Assembly: GCA_039000515.1 (NCBI GenBank)
Contig: JBCFYV010000012.1
Coordinates: 10,184,676-10,248,675, forward strand
Reading direction: 5' to 3'
From: Timema cristinae
Taxonomy: Eukaryota; Arthropoda; Insecta; Phasmatodea; Timematidae
Length of the DNA: 64,000 nucleotides
The notes under the pieces are model-generated. The model had not been told where the DNA came from and ran no database searches. It saw only the letters and a program-made list of their open reading frames with translations. Below, piece by piece: positions 45,050 through 57,370 of the stretch (the first letter of the stretch is position 1; every line of letters begins with the position of its first letter). A program made the position numbers and the translations under genes.

Positions 45050-45364
45050 GTACTAACTAACAATATAACGAGGAAACTAATCTAAGTTTATATTGCTAAA
45101 TAAAAGTATCAATCAGGCAAGGAGGATTATACAAGAGTCTTCACTGGTGTTAACTTTATTTGCTTGGCCTTAGGTTGCCGAGGCTAGGATAGTAAAAGTA
45201 AATGTGCTTGTTGGGTAACCATGCTTAATTCTTGTTTATGACTGTACATAAACAATTAAAGTACCACCAATAGTAAAGACAATCATATCAAACACTTCAT
45301 TATTTATTCATTGTTAAGGTCTAAATATGACTAGTCTAATTTATAACACAAACCATCAGCAACA

Positions 45365-45645
45365 GTATCCAGCCTGTGGCCGGGTCAGTTGAGTAAAATA
45401 CATCCATCTTCCTCTGTACTTCCACCATTATTCCTCCTTTAATCACTTACATTATTCTCCACTCACTTGCACACTTTCTGTTATCTGCTCCTCCCATCTC
45501 TTTCTTGGTCTCCCTTGCGGTATTTTTTTCTACATACTTTGTCTCCATTATTTTCTTCTGTATTCTCTCCGTTTCCATCCTAATTACATGACCATACCAT
45601 CTCATCCTTGCTTCCTCTACTATCTAAGCTTATATTTGCATCATT
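45365..45645 (-). pseudogene. LINE 3' fragment
   Basis: On the minus strand a broken frame reads RWYGHVIRME, then a Lys/Arg-rich tail with RETKKEMGGAD and, near the end, PATGW. The R-W-x-G-H-V-x-R-M phrase is typical of the last part of non-LTR retrotransposon proteins. The 3' end phrase (minus-strand ggccacaggctggatactgt) has relatives at 56815-57370 and probably near 60005. Confidence 0.6.
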
Positions 45646-46884
45646 CTATCACTGGTTCAGTTGCTTTCTTTGTACTTCATAAGAAAGTCCCTTCTTGCTT
45701 TACTAAAACTAGAAACCTTCTTTCTCATTGGTAAATTTAATACAGCCAAAAATAGCCTAAACAACTTGGTGAGTATGGTCAAAAACTTTGAGTTTATTCT
45801 GTACTCAGACTGCTTATTGGTAACGTGTGTAGTTTGTGTCATGTTGGTAGGAATATTTGTATTTGTAATGAAACCATATATTATTTAAAGGAATTAATAA
45901 GGCACTATTTAATCACAACAATATTACATTGTATTCATTTCATCAATTCCATGTAGCTTATTTCTAAATTTATATCTATTGATTCGGAAGATACTCAGGG
46001 CAGTTCACTTTATGATTACATTATAAGGATAAAGGAATCAATATTGTGATGGTTCTCAAGCATAAAAACCATAACAAAAAGATAAAGACAAAGGTGGATG
46101 TTGTAGAAACATGGGAAGACCAGGGGACTTCTACCCCATTTATATTTGAATCAATTAAAAAAAAAATTTAAACTGGTTTACTCATCACTATAAGAAGTGG
46201 CTCTAAATGACTGCCCGAATGTAATACACACATGTTGTTGAATGTATGGTATTTATTACCATGTTGGTAAATATGGAATTGACTATAAGTGAGGTTATTT
46301 ACATGACGTTGGCCTACAGAAATTAGGGTATGGTGTGAATTCTTAGTGAGCAGGTGCAAGCCAGGAATTACAAATGAACAAACCAGCTTTGCTTCCCACC
46401 CACCTAAACTACATTGTTTCTATTAGGAGACATGAAACCTATTAGAACTTTTAGATCTTTGATGTTTTCTGAAATTTTCTACTATTAGCAGAAATATGAT
46501 TTAAAACATATTTTCATTAAATATAAGCATGTACCTTGCAAGATACTATGGAAGGTGTTTGTTTACCTATGTCTTTGTTCACAGGTTTTATAGAGTCGAA
46601 TATCCTTGTTTCTACCTTTTACACATATTAAAGTACAAGCCTGATGCACAAATGGTGCCCTACCATTGTTTAGTTTGGTTGAACATGTGAAGGGAGCTGT
46701 CTGCTGTCACATGCAAGATGTGGGGGACTCCCGTCATCTTATTTTCTTCTTATTTTGCCTAAGCATGAAGCTCTTGTTTCATTAGATTATTAAATTTAAA
46801 TATTAATAGAAAAAGGAGTTAAAGACCCTAAATACAATTATACATTATGATTACTTAAATGCATTATTTATTTGTGTATTAAAG

Positions 46885-47226
46885 ATTGAGCTTGGATGAC
46901 ACCATCTTGGTGTGCGTAATCGGTGGAATCCTCCACCTCTTCTTGTGGGTGGTGGTGTGGCTCCTTCTCACCATCAAGCAGCGGTGGACCTTCAAACTCC
47001 GTGTCACTATCGGGCGGGCAGCTGTTAAGTCCGCCCGGTCTGTTAAGCTAGTCACAGAGTGGATTTGCTTCGTCCAGGCACTACTCCGATGAGGGGGGAA
47101 GCACTGCGCCTCTGCTGGTAGTAGGAAATGGCAGAACTTATACCGTCGCGGATGTTTCACCAAAGAAAGCTATCATGAGTGTAATTCAGAAAGCTGCTCT
47201 TGAACGGAAAGCGAAAGCTAGTCAGA
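46885..47226 (+). CDS. tinc: tincar exon with an apparent frameshift
   Basis: Acceptor ...tattaaag, donor gtgagt at 47227. The first part reads a membrane span (ILVCVIGGILHLFLWVVVWL) and then a basic loop IKQRWTFKLRVTIGRAAVKS ending KLVTE, well matched to tincar. In that frame a TGA follows at 47090. The last part, in the +1 frame, reads TAPLLVVGNGRTYTVADVS and AIMSVIQKAALERKAK, also tincar-like, and its end is in phase with the next exon. The coding frame is therefore broken between about 47055 and 47090. No intron fits the space and phase. One extra base, or two separate one-base losses (one possibly in the six-G run at 47092-47097), would explain it. This is a true mutation or an assembly error. 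Confidence 0.82.
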
Positions 47227-48243
47227 GTGAGTAGACTTTAACACCAAGTGTGCGCCAGTTACATCTTATAAATAAAGGTCCATCTCACACTCGATTAACC
47301 AGGGTATTAGATACAAAATTAAGCTCAAATCAGAAAATATATCTAAAAGGGGTTTCTACATTATTCACTTATCAAGAGCAAAATTTAGTCAGATTATTAG
47401 TTTTTTCATATTAAAATAATTAATTTTTTATATTGTTCTTTTAAAATATAGTAAAATGGTTTCCCTGCTCTCACTTTCACTGTTTTTAAAGTAAATTACA
47501 GAAACCCACACGACAATGAGAAGCTTGTTAAATGCTGTATTACCCAATGTAAAGAGATTAGAAGGGTGGTGCCACTTGGGAGAATTTGAGTATGACATTG
47601 ATTACGCCACCCGGTGCACAGCAGTTATATTTTGTTATATTTTAAAACTAGAACAGCCACATATAAATATATATTTTAATAGAAGAGTAGTTACATTAAT
47701 TGGGCATTGATTGGAATATTAAAGGTTTATCTATTATTCAAAGTTCCAAAATGTGACTTAGTTTGTTCTTCCATATAGCATTATGTATGTAACACACTCG
47801 CATGTGTACTGAGTGACATCACAAGCTCAGCCAGCCAGATGTCTTTCTTCATCTGGTGATACCTTCTATTCTCTTTACATTGGTGTTACCTACCAAAGTT
47901 AGGTATTTTCTCGGGATTGAAACAATCTCTTAAGATGTTTTTTTTTTTCCCTGTTGAATAACATAGTTCAAAAGTTCACTAAACACAAAATATTAATGAT
48001 GATGATGATAATATGATTAAATATCAACATATAGGTCGCAAATAATTGTAATTCATATTCAATTCATGTTCAGATGTTATTTTTCAACTAATTTTTTTAG
48101 AACCGAGTCCTACAACCAGTTCAAGTTATACACTTTCAACTGATTTAAATTAATAATATGACTTTAATATTTTATTTTAAATAAGCTAATGACGAACATA
48201 CAAACACACAGCAGATAAATGTAATAATTTATATAATATATAT

Positions 48244-49062
48244 CGGTGGTTCCCAAACTTTTTCAACTCACGAACCCCTTTCACAAACATCTGAGTTGCA
48301 CACCCCCCCTGGTAGATATCCATAGCCACACACTTATTTTTATACCTAATTTTAATTAAATGTATTTATTAATTGCAATCAAAAGATTTAATACCTTTAA
48401 ATTAACCTACTATAGCTCCGCTAGGTACTCTAGGATACCCCACCAAAAGTATAGCAATAATATTTAAACCTCGTAAGTACATGTTCAATAATTATACATT
48501 TATTAAAAAAACTTAAAAAAACTAAGTAAGCAAAGAAGTAACATTAGCTTATCTTTATTGTCACAATATAATCACATTTCAATTTGTTTTTAATTGGTAC
48601 TGGAAATTGCTGCTTTAACATAACTAAAATACCATTTCTATAATCACAAAATTTCATGCCGATTTAAACTTCAAAATTGTATACAAGGTTTGACAACAAT
48701 TCACCTCTTTCCATGACTACTTAGTGAGAAGGATGTGCTTGCTTTGGATGGTACAAAGCTTTAAAGTCAGGAACCACAGACAATAAATAAAGTCTTAAGT
48801 CACTTTCAGCACTGAACCTATTTCCTTTGTGGAAAGCATAACAAATTATTGATGGAGGAGCAGAAAAAGTAAGCATAGGTTTCTGAAGAGATAATGGACA
48901 GAAACCTCATCAAGTTTAGGTAATAGAATCTTGTAAATGTCTCTCATAAAATTTCACAAACTGTTCGTTAAAAGTCCGCCATTACCAAAATATTTCGACG
49001 GACTCATTGAAAGATTTCACAAGCCCCCATGGGGTTTGCAAACCACAGTTTGGGAACCAATG
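48244..49062. mobile_element. hAT element copy 1 (internally deleted)
   Basis: Inverted ends CGGTGGTTCCCAAACTTTTT (left) and the reverse complement of CATTGGTTCCCAAACTGTGG (right). It is flanked by 8-bp near-duplicates ATATATAT (48236-48243) and ATCTATAT (49063-49070). The CAGTGGTTCCCAAACT-type end is typical of hAT elements. The interior resembles parts of copy 2 (for example actttcagcactga), but no transposase frame remains. Confidence 0.7.
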
Positions 49063-49079
49063 ATCTATATCATGTATGT

Positions 49080-50426
49080 CAGCTGTTCTCAATCTTTCAT
49101 GACTCGCAAACCCCGAAACATCTGAGTTGCACGAACCCGCTGGTAGATATCCATAGCAACTCACATAATTGTATACCTAATTTTTATGAAATATAGTTAT
49201 TAATTCTAATCAAAATGTTTAATACCTTTAAATTAACCTACTATAGATCGGTAGGTTCTTTGAGATACCCTACCAAATATAATGAAATAGTAATGAAACT
49301 ACTAAGTAAAAGTTCAAATAATTATACATTTATTTTAAAAATTGAAACTGAAATTAAATAAGCAAAGTACTATAGTAACATTTTCTTTTCTTTACTGTCA
49401 CAATATTATCACATTTCACATGTTTTTTAAAGTGGTACTGGAAATTGCTGCTTTGACATAACATAAATACCCTCCTTTAATCACAAAGTTCCATGCCAAT
49501 CTAAGATTCAAAATAATTGTTAACAAGTTTTAACAGCTAGTGACTTGGTGAGAAGGATGTATTTGCTTTGTATGGCACAGAGATAATAAATATCAAGTCA
49601 TTTTCAGCACTGAGCCTGTTTTTGTATTTATTTTTTAAATAGGCACATGAAGAAAACGTTTATTACTCAAATACTTAGAAGAAAATGGTAACAAAGCTGT
49701 AATAGCTTTATTCTCAAACAATGAGAAATTATCCTTTAAACTTAACAATAAATCAATGGCAAAGATTTATACTTTTATTTAATTCAAAATCAGTGGAAAT
49801 TTCAAGGAGCTGCTCTTTTTCATTCATGCATACTTAATGTGGAGGATTTCAAAACTACTGTCTCTTCCAGAGGATTGCGAATCCAATAGTTATTATTGGA
49901 CATTGCTGGGAAATATTCTCTGAAGGTTTTTCCAAGTCGCTTCAAGTGTTCTATAACCACGTTCTATACATTTACGTCCAAAGAAAGCTGATTTTCTACC
50001 ATGAAGTTGTTAAGGGTATCAAGCACTCCGTTTGATTACTAATTAAACACGTTTTCCAAAACTTTTTTTTATGATTGACTCGATACGGTCTTGCACAGTA
50101 AAAACGTTAATATTCGACCCCTGAAGAGAGAGGTTTAAGCTGTTTATTTTTTTAGAAAATGTCTGCCAAATAGGCCAAAGCCTTGATCCACATTTGATCT
50201 TGCGTGCTTTGTGAAAGGGATGGTTGGTAAGAAAAATGAAAACTTCGTGTTTAAGTTCAAACAATCTTGTAATAGTTCTACCTCAAGATAACCACCTGAC
50301 TTCAGTGTGAGACGACAAACAGTTGTAAATGTCCTAACAAAGTGCTGCAAAAATCCGCCATAGCAGAAATATTTTGGCAACCTCTTGGAAGATTGGGGTT
50401 CGCGAACCATAGTTTGGGGACCACTG
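49080..50426 (-). mobile_element. hAT element copy 2 with decayed transposase
   Basis: The right end is the reverse complement of CAGTGGTCCCCAAACTATGG; the left end is CAGCTGTTCTCAATCTTTCA. Near-duplicate 8-bp flanks are ATGTATGT (49072-49079) and ATCTATGT (50427-50434). The minus strand carries transposase remains. The two copies lie head to tail, 17 bp apart. Confidence 0.75.
49640..50410 (-). pseudogene. hAT transposase C-terminal pseudogene
   Basis: Broken minus-strand frames give SGGYLEVELLQDCLNLN, then a frameshift, then KINSLNLSLQGSNINVFTVQ (close to the N-x-L-N-x-x-L-Q-G phrase of hAT transposases). Further on, between stops, AITALLPFSSKYLSNKRF corresponds to the C-terminal dimerisation region (L-P-F-x-x-x-Y-L). 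Several stops and shifts show that it is dead. Confidence 0.7.
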
Positions 50427-50911
50427 ATCTATGTGTATCCATTACTCATTACTCATTTTATGTATGCGCCCAACATTACATTCCCATTTAATGACTATGC
50501 TCATCTACTTTAAAGAAAAAAGGGGGTGTTTGTATTGGCTTATCAGAAAAGGAATAATTATTAAAGTGCATAAAGCCCGAATGGGCATTAAGATGTGATG
50601 ATATAAAATATATATTAAAATATGTGTAAATGACCTGTACAAAGATGTATTTAATTCTTTCAATTTAGCCTACTCTTTTCTACTATCTGATTTAAAAATA
50701 AGTTGAATTGATATAATTTCCCAAAGGCAATTTTGAAAAACATAATAAGAATATGGTGAAGGTACAAATTAAATCATTACTTTTATATATTTTTCTAGGA
50801 ACAACCACCATACATTTAATACATTCTAGCTAAGGTTATGTTCTACCAATAAATTAGAAATCCCCCAAAAAAACAGTGTTCAAACATCAGCCTTATTTGT
50901 GCATTTTATAG

Positions 50912-51104
50912 ATGGTAATGATGGTGACTGTGCTGATGAGGGGGAAGAACAAATCTACTGGCTACGACCAAAACCCATCAGCCCTAAAACATCCCCCGAC
51001 TGTGTCTCGGACCGACGCACCTGGCTCAACCGCAAGCTGAGTGGTAAAACGGGAAGGAAACACAAGGTTACCTTTGATGACTCCATCCAAGGATCTGGAT
51101 CAAG
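50912..51104 (+). CDS. tinc: tincar exon (cytoplasmic tail)
   Basis: Acceptor ttttatag, donor gtgagg at 51105. The peptide includes DEGEEQIYWLRPKPISPK, then a basic stretch and KHKVTFDDS. It is hydrophilic and has no membrane segment. EEQIYWLRPK and HKVTF are phrases I associate with the tincar tail. The entry phase (two bases) agrees with the +1 frame at the end of the previous exon, which is why that frame is trusted. Confidence 0.82.
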
Positions 51105-51929
51105 GTGAGGGAAAGCATGGTTTTGTAAAGGTATTGAAAAATGACTCGGCAGGGTCAGCCCATGTGACCAAGGAATCTGCAAGTTCAACTACAATTTCTA
51201 AGTTGGCTTAATTCATTACTCAGGGAAAACATTGGGAATTTTTAGTGGTGGTCGAAAAAAACAGGAAAACACATTAGATAAACATTTAAGAAAACAGGAA
51301 TAGTGGGCACACTGAGGAGAAATGTAAAAAAAAAAAATCATAATGCAACTGGTTGGGAATCATCAAACCCCAGTCTTCCGGATTAGAGTCAAGTACAGTA
51401 TTAAACCTCTTATTTCGGTGATCTCAGGGTTCTATGATTTTTTTGAAAAAAATCACCACTTAAACATTCCTTAAGCCCTGTTCACATGATACAATTTATT
51501 GAACTAATTATCTAAGAAATTGTACAAGATCTTGATGACCTTGGTTGCACACAAGATTTAACCAGACTGTTCACACTCCATTTATGGTTGCAAACAATAT
51601 TTGAACTATACGATGGCTTCTTTGTCCTTTTTTGTTATTAACTCATTGTCTAATTGAAAAAAAAAATGTAATATAAATATTTGTTTGATAATCACTAAAT
51701 GCTATAATATGATCAAACAATTATTTTCAACTGAATTTTTTGTTTTTGAATATTTGAGAATCTTTAAATTTGGAATTCACTCCTCTGTAATATTAATCTA
51801 TATTTGGTTAGTTCAAGTATGTGGTTGTTAAATAACCGTTGATATACAATAATTCATTCAGGACTATCAATGTTTATAGTTCAAAAGTTGTACAGTAAAA
51901 ATTGTACATTTAGGATGTATCATATTTCC

Positions 51930-52025
51930 TGCAAGGCAGACCTCTAGCTCTAGTATTCAGTGTTCCTGGCTACACTATTCTAGAGGTCCCGGGTTCCATT
52001 TCTGGTAGTACGGGTACCACAGGTA
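51930..52025 (+). repeat. tRNA-like SINE piece in a tincar intron
   Basis: 'agacctctagctctagtatt' and 'agaggtcccgggttccattt' resemble box A and box B of a decayed tRNA-like head. No full cloverleaf. Limits are approximate. Confidence 0.35.
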
Positions 52026-52702
52026 TTTTTTCCTAAGAAGAATTTGTCCTGTGATGGGCATGATGTGGTTAATTAATAGGTTTATGTCAGGTTTAAGACT
52101 TTTACTGGCACCACATAATCATCATCATTACCATCAACTCACCGGGACAATGTGCCCACACATTTATATTGTCCCAACCTCAGAAGACGGTACATATCTG
52201 CCGCCTTCAGTAGAAGAGCAAGAATATCTATCCAACAAATCTCGATTGCATCAAGGGAAAAAAAATTCTATAATATATTGCATCCAATGTATTTTATGCA
52301 ACATATATTGTACAATATTGAGTGTTCACATGACACAATATCCAATATCTTGTACACACAAACTTTTATTATGAATGGTCAACTAGAAAATGTTTCTAGA
52401 TCTGCTTTCATGTATGTCATGTTATCTGCGGCTGTCAATTTTTATAGATATTATCAATACCTATAAAATAACACTATTAAATTAGTACAATGATATCAAT
52501 GTTGGCTGCAAAAAATATGTTTGTATTTCCAAAAATGGGCTCCAAATGTCCATTCATAATAACATCAAGGTATACAATATTTTTTACAGTAAATAATGTT
52601 GTGTTTACCTAGCTTTGGATAGATAATTTACTGAACAAGACACAAACTATTTTTATTATCTCCCTATTTCCCTCAATAGTTGAAACATGTGTGTATATGT
52701 AG

Positions 52703-52913
52703 GTGCACGTCAGGCTACAAGAAAGGTAAATCGTTGCTAGCAAAATCTCCCAAGTGCAGCGGGACTAAGGGGAAAAATAAGCTCCACCCTCCACAAAGGG
52801 AGGATATTGAGCAGCTGTCAGAGTCTGAGGAGGACGACGGTGACTATGCCACCCTCCGTGAGTTACCCCTACCACAGAACAACAGTGAGGACACACTCTC
52901 TGAAGAAAACAAG
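52703..52913 (+). CDS. tinc: tincar exon (acidic and basic tail)
   Basis: Acceptor tatatgtag, donor gtgagt at 52914, ends in phase 0. The peptide is a Lys-rich segment (CTSGYKKGKSLLAKSP) followed by an acidic run (EQLSESEEDDGDYATLRELP). The DDGDYATLRELPL phrase is a tincar tail feature from memory and includes a Tyr in an acidic setting. It ends SEDTLSEENK. Confidence 0.83.
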
Positions 52914-55279
52914 GTGAGTCATCAACACATGTTTCTTATTAAATATTTTAAGTGGAAATCGGACAAACCGTATTTTTCTCAAACTCAACTAAGATTTTGT
53001 TTTGAATATTGAATCCAAATTCGAATCCTCTAACCATTAAAAATAAACAGTTTTAGTATGTAAAAGAAATTAAATCAAATAACATAAAATAATACTTTGT
53101 TTGGTTTAGCAAATTGGGATATGTGCAAAATAAATTTATTGATAATGTAGATTAAATATTGATATATCTGGGTTTTTTTCATATTCATAATATTATAAAG
53201 AATAAAGAAGACACATTTTGGAATGATTCAAATATTTTAAAATGGTTTTAAACTTATTTTATGATTTTTTTTTTCTAAATTTCAATAGGGTCCTAAAGTA
53301 AAGTAAAGAAAATATACCTAGTGTTTTATTATTTTCACATAATTGTTATTTTAAGTCAAGGGTTTCAATTAGGATCAAGAGATGTTTTCATTATTATAAC
53401 TAGGTACTTGAAATATATGAAAAAGATTAGGCATTGGGTGTTGCTTATACAATTTTATGTATTAAACAACTGTCCTTGGAATAATGTAAGAGAGAAAAAG
53501 AACAGCTGATACTTTCCACATCATTATTCTATCTCTCCTTTTTTCTCATTTTCTATATTTTAGATAATATGTTAGACACTTAGTTAAAACTCTCACTAAG
53601 TATCCATATGGTGATCACATCATCTTACAACTATAATGTTTGCTCTGTGATCATAGGTATTTTCTGTTACTGCACTCTTTACTTAACACACTTAACAATG
53701 CTTCTTATAACACCAATGCACATCGCTATAGAGCTTTGAATCGACACTTTATAGTACTAAATTTTAGAGTGGGCTTTGAGCAGAATAATGTGTTTTATAT
53801 GAAATAAAAGTTTTAAAATAAATATTGTCTGTCTGTCAGTGAATAAAATAATTCTGATATACTTCTTATATACGGTACCCCCTGTACTTCACTGGTATGC
53901 ATACACACATACACAGCTGAGAGAGTTCTGCAGCCACACCTTAGAAGCCTTTTGATGTGTTTTTTCTGTATTTAAGTGTGTATGTATACAATATTCATAA
54001 TCACAAATATACTTATTGCGTTGCTTTTTTGTTATTTTTCAATATATTGAATATTTGTTGCAAATGTGTCACTTTTTTTAAGCTTTAGAAAATATTGATT
54101 GAAAATCGCTTTGGGGAAATTTAATTGGACTTACACGATTTTGTTTGGTTTTCTATATACACGGACCAATAAACAGTGCTATCCAAGGAATATCTTCACT
54201 CGTGAATAATGAAATGTGTTTATTAAAGAATGTACTTATCCAGGAGATTATGTGTCACTCCACAAATGGTACGATTTTATGCTTCCTTCAATGGGAAGAA
54301 AAATATTGATACAAAATGTTTTGAAAGGCCAATGCACTTCAAATCATAATAATTTTCCTCTCATCTCAGACTGAATGGAGAAAATTGTGATTCAATTTGA
54401 TATTTGATTAGAACTTAATCATGTTTCCGAGTCTCTAAACCTAACAAGGTATTAAACATCCTCTTAAGAAAACATTTTGCAGCTCTCAGTATTGTGAAAG
54501 TAACCTAATTTATCAGTGATTCCATTAACACCAATACTAAAATTTAACATAGGTACTATGTGTGGACGTGTATCAAATAAGTGAAACTGATTACTGAATA
54601 TATAAACTATTTGCTCATGCTTCAATTAATAACAATTTACCAATTGTTCTGTTATTATGATTATCTATTTATAGCTAAAACAAATTGATAGCTACATGCT
54701 TAATATTATAACATAAATAAAATGTTGGCCTCCTTAACAAAATATTTTATTTCAAAACAAACTTTATTAGGAACCCAGATTAAGTTGTTTCACAAGTATT
54801 TGCTGTGATTGTATTTAACAAACTTTCGTATACAAAAACTTTCTTTAAATTTTGTTTCCAAAATCCTTTGAGTTTTTTTTATATTATATTTTTAAAAAGA
54901 TGAATTTTTTTAGGGAAAAAATGTTTAGAAAATAATTTATAGATTAAAATGACGAAGTAGTGTGTAATCAATACAGTAAAGGAAACTTGTAAAAAAAATA
55001 AGTCATTAAAGTCTTAAAGTGTATATTTAGTAATATTCATACTATTCTGAGTGTCTAAACCATCCTATCAATAATACAACAAAAATTAATATTTTCTAAA
55101 TACTGTATGCATGTTTGTTTATATTTCAAACAAATTATCTTGTATTGGTATCTGCATTGACAAACCTCTACTAATAAGACTAACTATATTATAAGTCTAG
55201 ATAATACTATTTCAAATAGTAGGTTCCACCAATAAAACCCAAATTACAAATTTGTTATAAGTGAATAAGTGTTGTAATA

Positions 55280-55555
55280 GGGTGACCTGGTGGTCTAGGG
55301 GTAAGGTGTCAGACTTCTATGCTGGCGGCCGGGGTTCAATCCTCGGTCCCGGCAAAGATTTATCTGATTACCAAACCCTTCCTTCACCTCTGACAAGACA
55401 TCTTGTGAATGTGGGGAATGCCAGGCCTCCACCGTGGTTCGGATTCCACGTTAAACTGTAGGTCCTCCATTTCATCTCACAATCACCCTACCATTACACA
55501 TTAGCGTAAGTGCGTATAACCCGAATGGGTAGTAAGACGCGGTGCTAATAATAAT
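55280..55555 (+). mobile_element. (ATT)n/(TAA)n tRNA-derived SINE, plus orientation
   Basis: The cleanest copy of the family: head 'gtgacctggtggtctagggg', box B 'ggccggggttcaatcctcgg', tail (TAA)n. A 16-bp target duplication AATAAGTGTTGTAATA (55264-55279 and 55556-55571) fixes the insertion. The long duplication and tail fit LINE-driven retroposition. Confidence 0.9.
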
Positions 55556-56125
55556 AATAAGTGTTGTAATAATACAATATAACAGTGTTTGTTGCATGTA
55601 CATGCATGAATCTTAATTTAAACTTTCTATGAGCAGTGCACAAGATGGACCATTTTATTAGTGCAAAACAAGTGCAAATAGAATTAGTAAAAAGGTTGTT
55701 AATGACTTAAATCCAAGAACCTAAATATCCATTTAACTTACAAATCTTCATTTTGCCTACAAATCCATAATCTAAAATCTTTTTTAATCCTCATTATCAT
55801 CTGAATCATAGAAAATCTCAATAAAAACCAAGTGTTGGTTTTTGTTTGCTTGGATGAATTCTATGTAACATTTTTGCATTCAGTTAAATGGTATTTCTGT
55901 CCTATAATTATGTTGGACTAAACCACCAATAAGCAGTATATAAGCTCTAAAACAAATTACAATTCAGAATTTAGAAATATATCTTCATTTAGTTTTCCAA
56001 GCCTTGACTCCAATTTTTTCTCATATATGCTTAAAGACTCAAGTTCTTTGACTATTCTCCATCTTGAGCACTGACAGATGCACCTCATTCCTGCTTGCTT
56101 AGCCACTAACACGGTATGCTTGCAG

Positions 56126-56356
56126 CTGTTGGACTCTGCCTTAAGGGATGACACCGTCACCTATGCTCGCACTAACAGAGACCTGAACCCAAGTGACTAC
56201 GATGACCCCACCCCTTTGGCCACCCCCGAGCCTAATGACCCTGATGATCTACCTCCCCCACCCCCCGTTGCTGCCCCCGTCACGGTGCACACTAACAATG
56301 GCGAACAACACCAGGTAATTGTTGCCAACAAGACAGTACTTCCACCAGTAGACTAA
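56126..56356 (+). CDS. tinc: tincar exon, probably the last coding exon
   Basis: Acceptor gtatgcttgcag. The peptide begins LLDSALRDDTVTYARTNRDL, becomes acidic and Pro-rich (PNDPDDLPPPPPVAAPVTVH), then TNNGEQHQVIVANKTV and a TAA at 56354-56356. A GT (CAG|gtaatt) at 56315 could be a donor. The residues after it still look like protein, and a poly(A) signal AATAAA follows at 56524-56529, so I take the stop as the natural end. Confidence 0.78.
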   Translation: MLDSALRDDTVTYARTNRDLNPSDYDDPTPLATPEPNDPDDLPPPPPVAAPVTVHTNNGEQHQVIVANKTVLPPVD

Positions 56357-56523
56357 CCAAATATGTAGCTCACCTATGTAATAAGTGTTAATTGATAATG
56401 ACCTTCCTCTTTTCAGGAGCATCAACTATTTAAATTATCTGTCAATTATTATTGTGGGCATATGCGTGAAAGAGGCTGTTTTGTCACTATCAAGTAATGG
56501 AGATAATTTTTTTCAGTTATCAG

Positions 56524-56529
56524 AATAAA
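56524..56529 (+). terminator. Candidate poly(A) signal of tincar
   Basis: AATAAA 168 bases after the stop codon of the last recognised exon. It is the first canonical hexamer downstream. Confidence 0.5.
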
Positions 56530-56814
56530 CAAATTAAAATAAATTAGATAATTTAAACTTGTAAATAATTTATTTTAGTTTTAAATGTTTTTTTTAAATA
56601 CATTTAATACATTATCATTAAAGTTGACCAAAAGAACTGAAGAACTGTGTCTTTATTTATTCGGGTCAATATTTGAATTTTATTTTATATAATACTAGGT
56701 ATATATTTTCAGGAAATGAGACAGGTCTAAACAATAAATATTTTAAGCATTTTTTTAAACCAGTGTCATAAAAGAAAAGTGTTATTTAATTTTGTGCTGA
56801 TCATTATCATCATC

Positions 56815-57370
56815 CTCATCAACAACTGTTTCCAGCCTGTAGCCGGGCCAGTTTAGTAAAATGCCGCCATCTTCCTCTATCCTTCAACCATTCTTTCTCC
56901 TTTAATTGCCCCCATCTCTTTCTTTCTTGGCCTCCCTTGCTGTCTTTTCACTATATACTTCATTTCTATCATTCTTCTTGGTATCCTTTCCTTCAAATTT
57001 ATTACATGTCCATCTCAGTCTCGCTTTCTATACTCTCCCATTTTTCCCAGATAACTTCTGTCCTTATTTTGTTCTCCTCGTGACAGCTAACATGCTCCTT
57101 ACAAACTTCATTCCCGTGGCCTCCACTCTCCTAGTCTCTCCTACATTCATTGTCCATGTTTCTGCTGCATATGTGACAATAGGTACAAAGTACACCCTGT
57201 ACAGCACTTACTTACACTTCTCTTCTCCATAGCATGTCTCTTACACAGTTGCCACCCTCTTCTTATTAGATCCTCTCTACTCCCACCCTTGACCTCATTC
57301 ACGCTTCCAAGATATTTAACACACTGTAACTTTCTCATCTCTACTCCATCCAACTTTATAACTCTACTCG
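56815..57370 (-). pseudogene. LINE 3' fragment (reverse transcriptase C-terminal part)
   Basis: The minus strand reads KLDGVEMRKLQCVKYLGS (the usual run-up in non-LTR reverse transcriptases), later REDLIRRGW, then broken frames with RDWDGHVI and EMKYIVKRQQGRPRKK, and ends in a phrase shared with 45365-45645 (PATGW). Stops and shifts interrupt it. Confidence 0.65.

Noticed and set aside
47020..47090. A small intron to explain the tincar frame break
   Set aside because: Possible donor/acceptor pairs give introns of only about 36-56 nt and the wrong phase.
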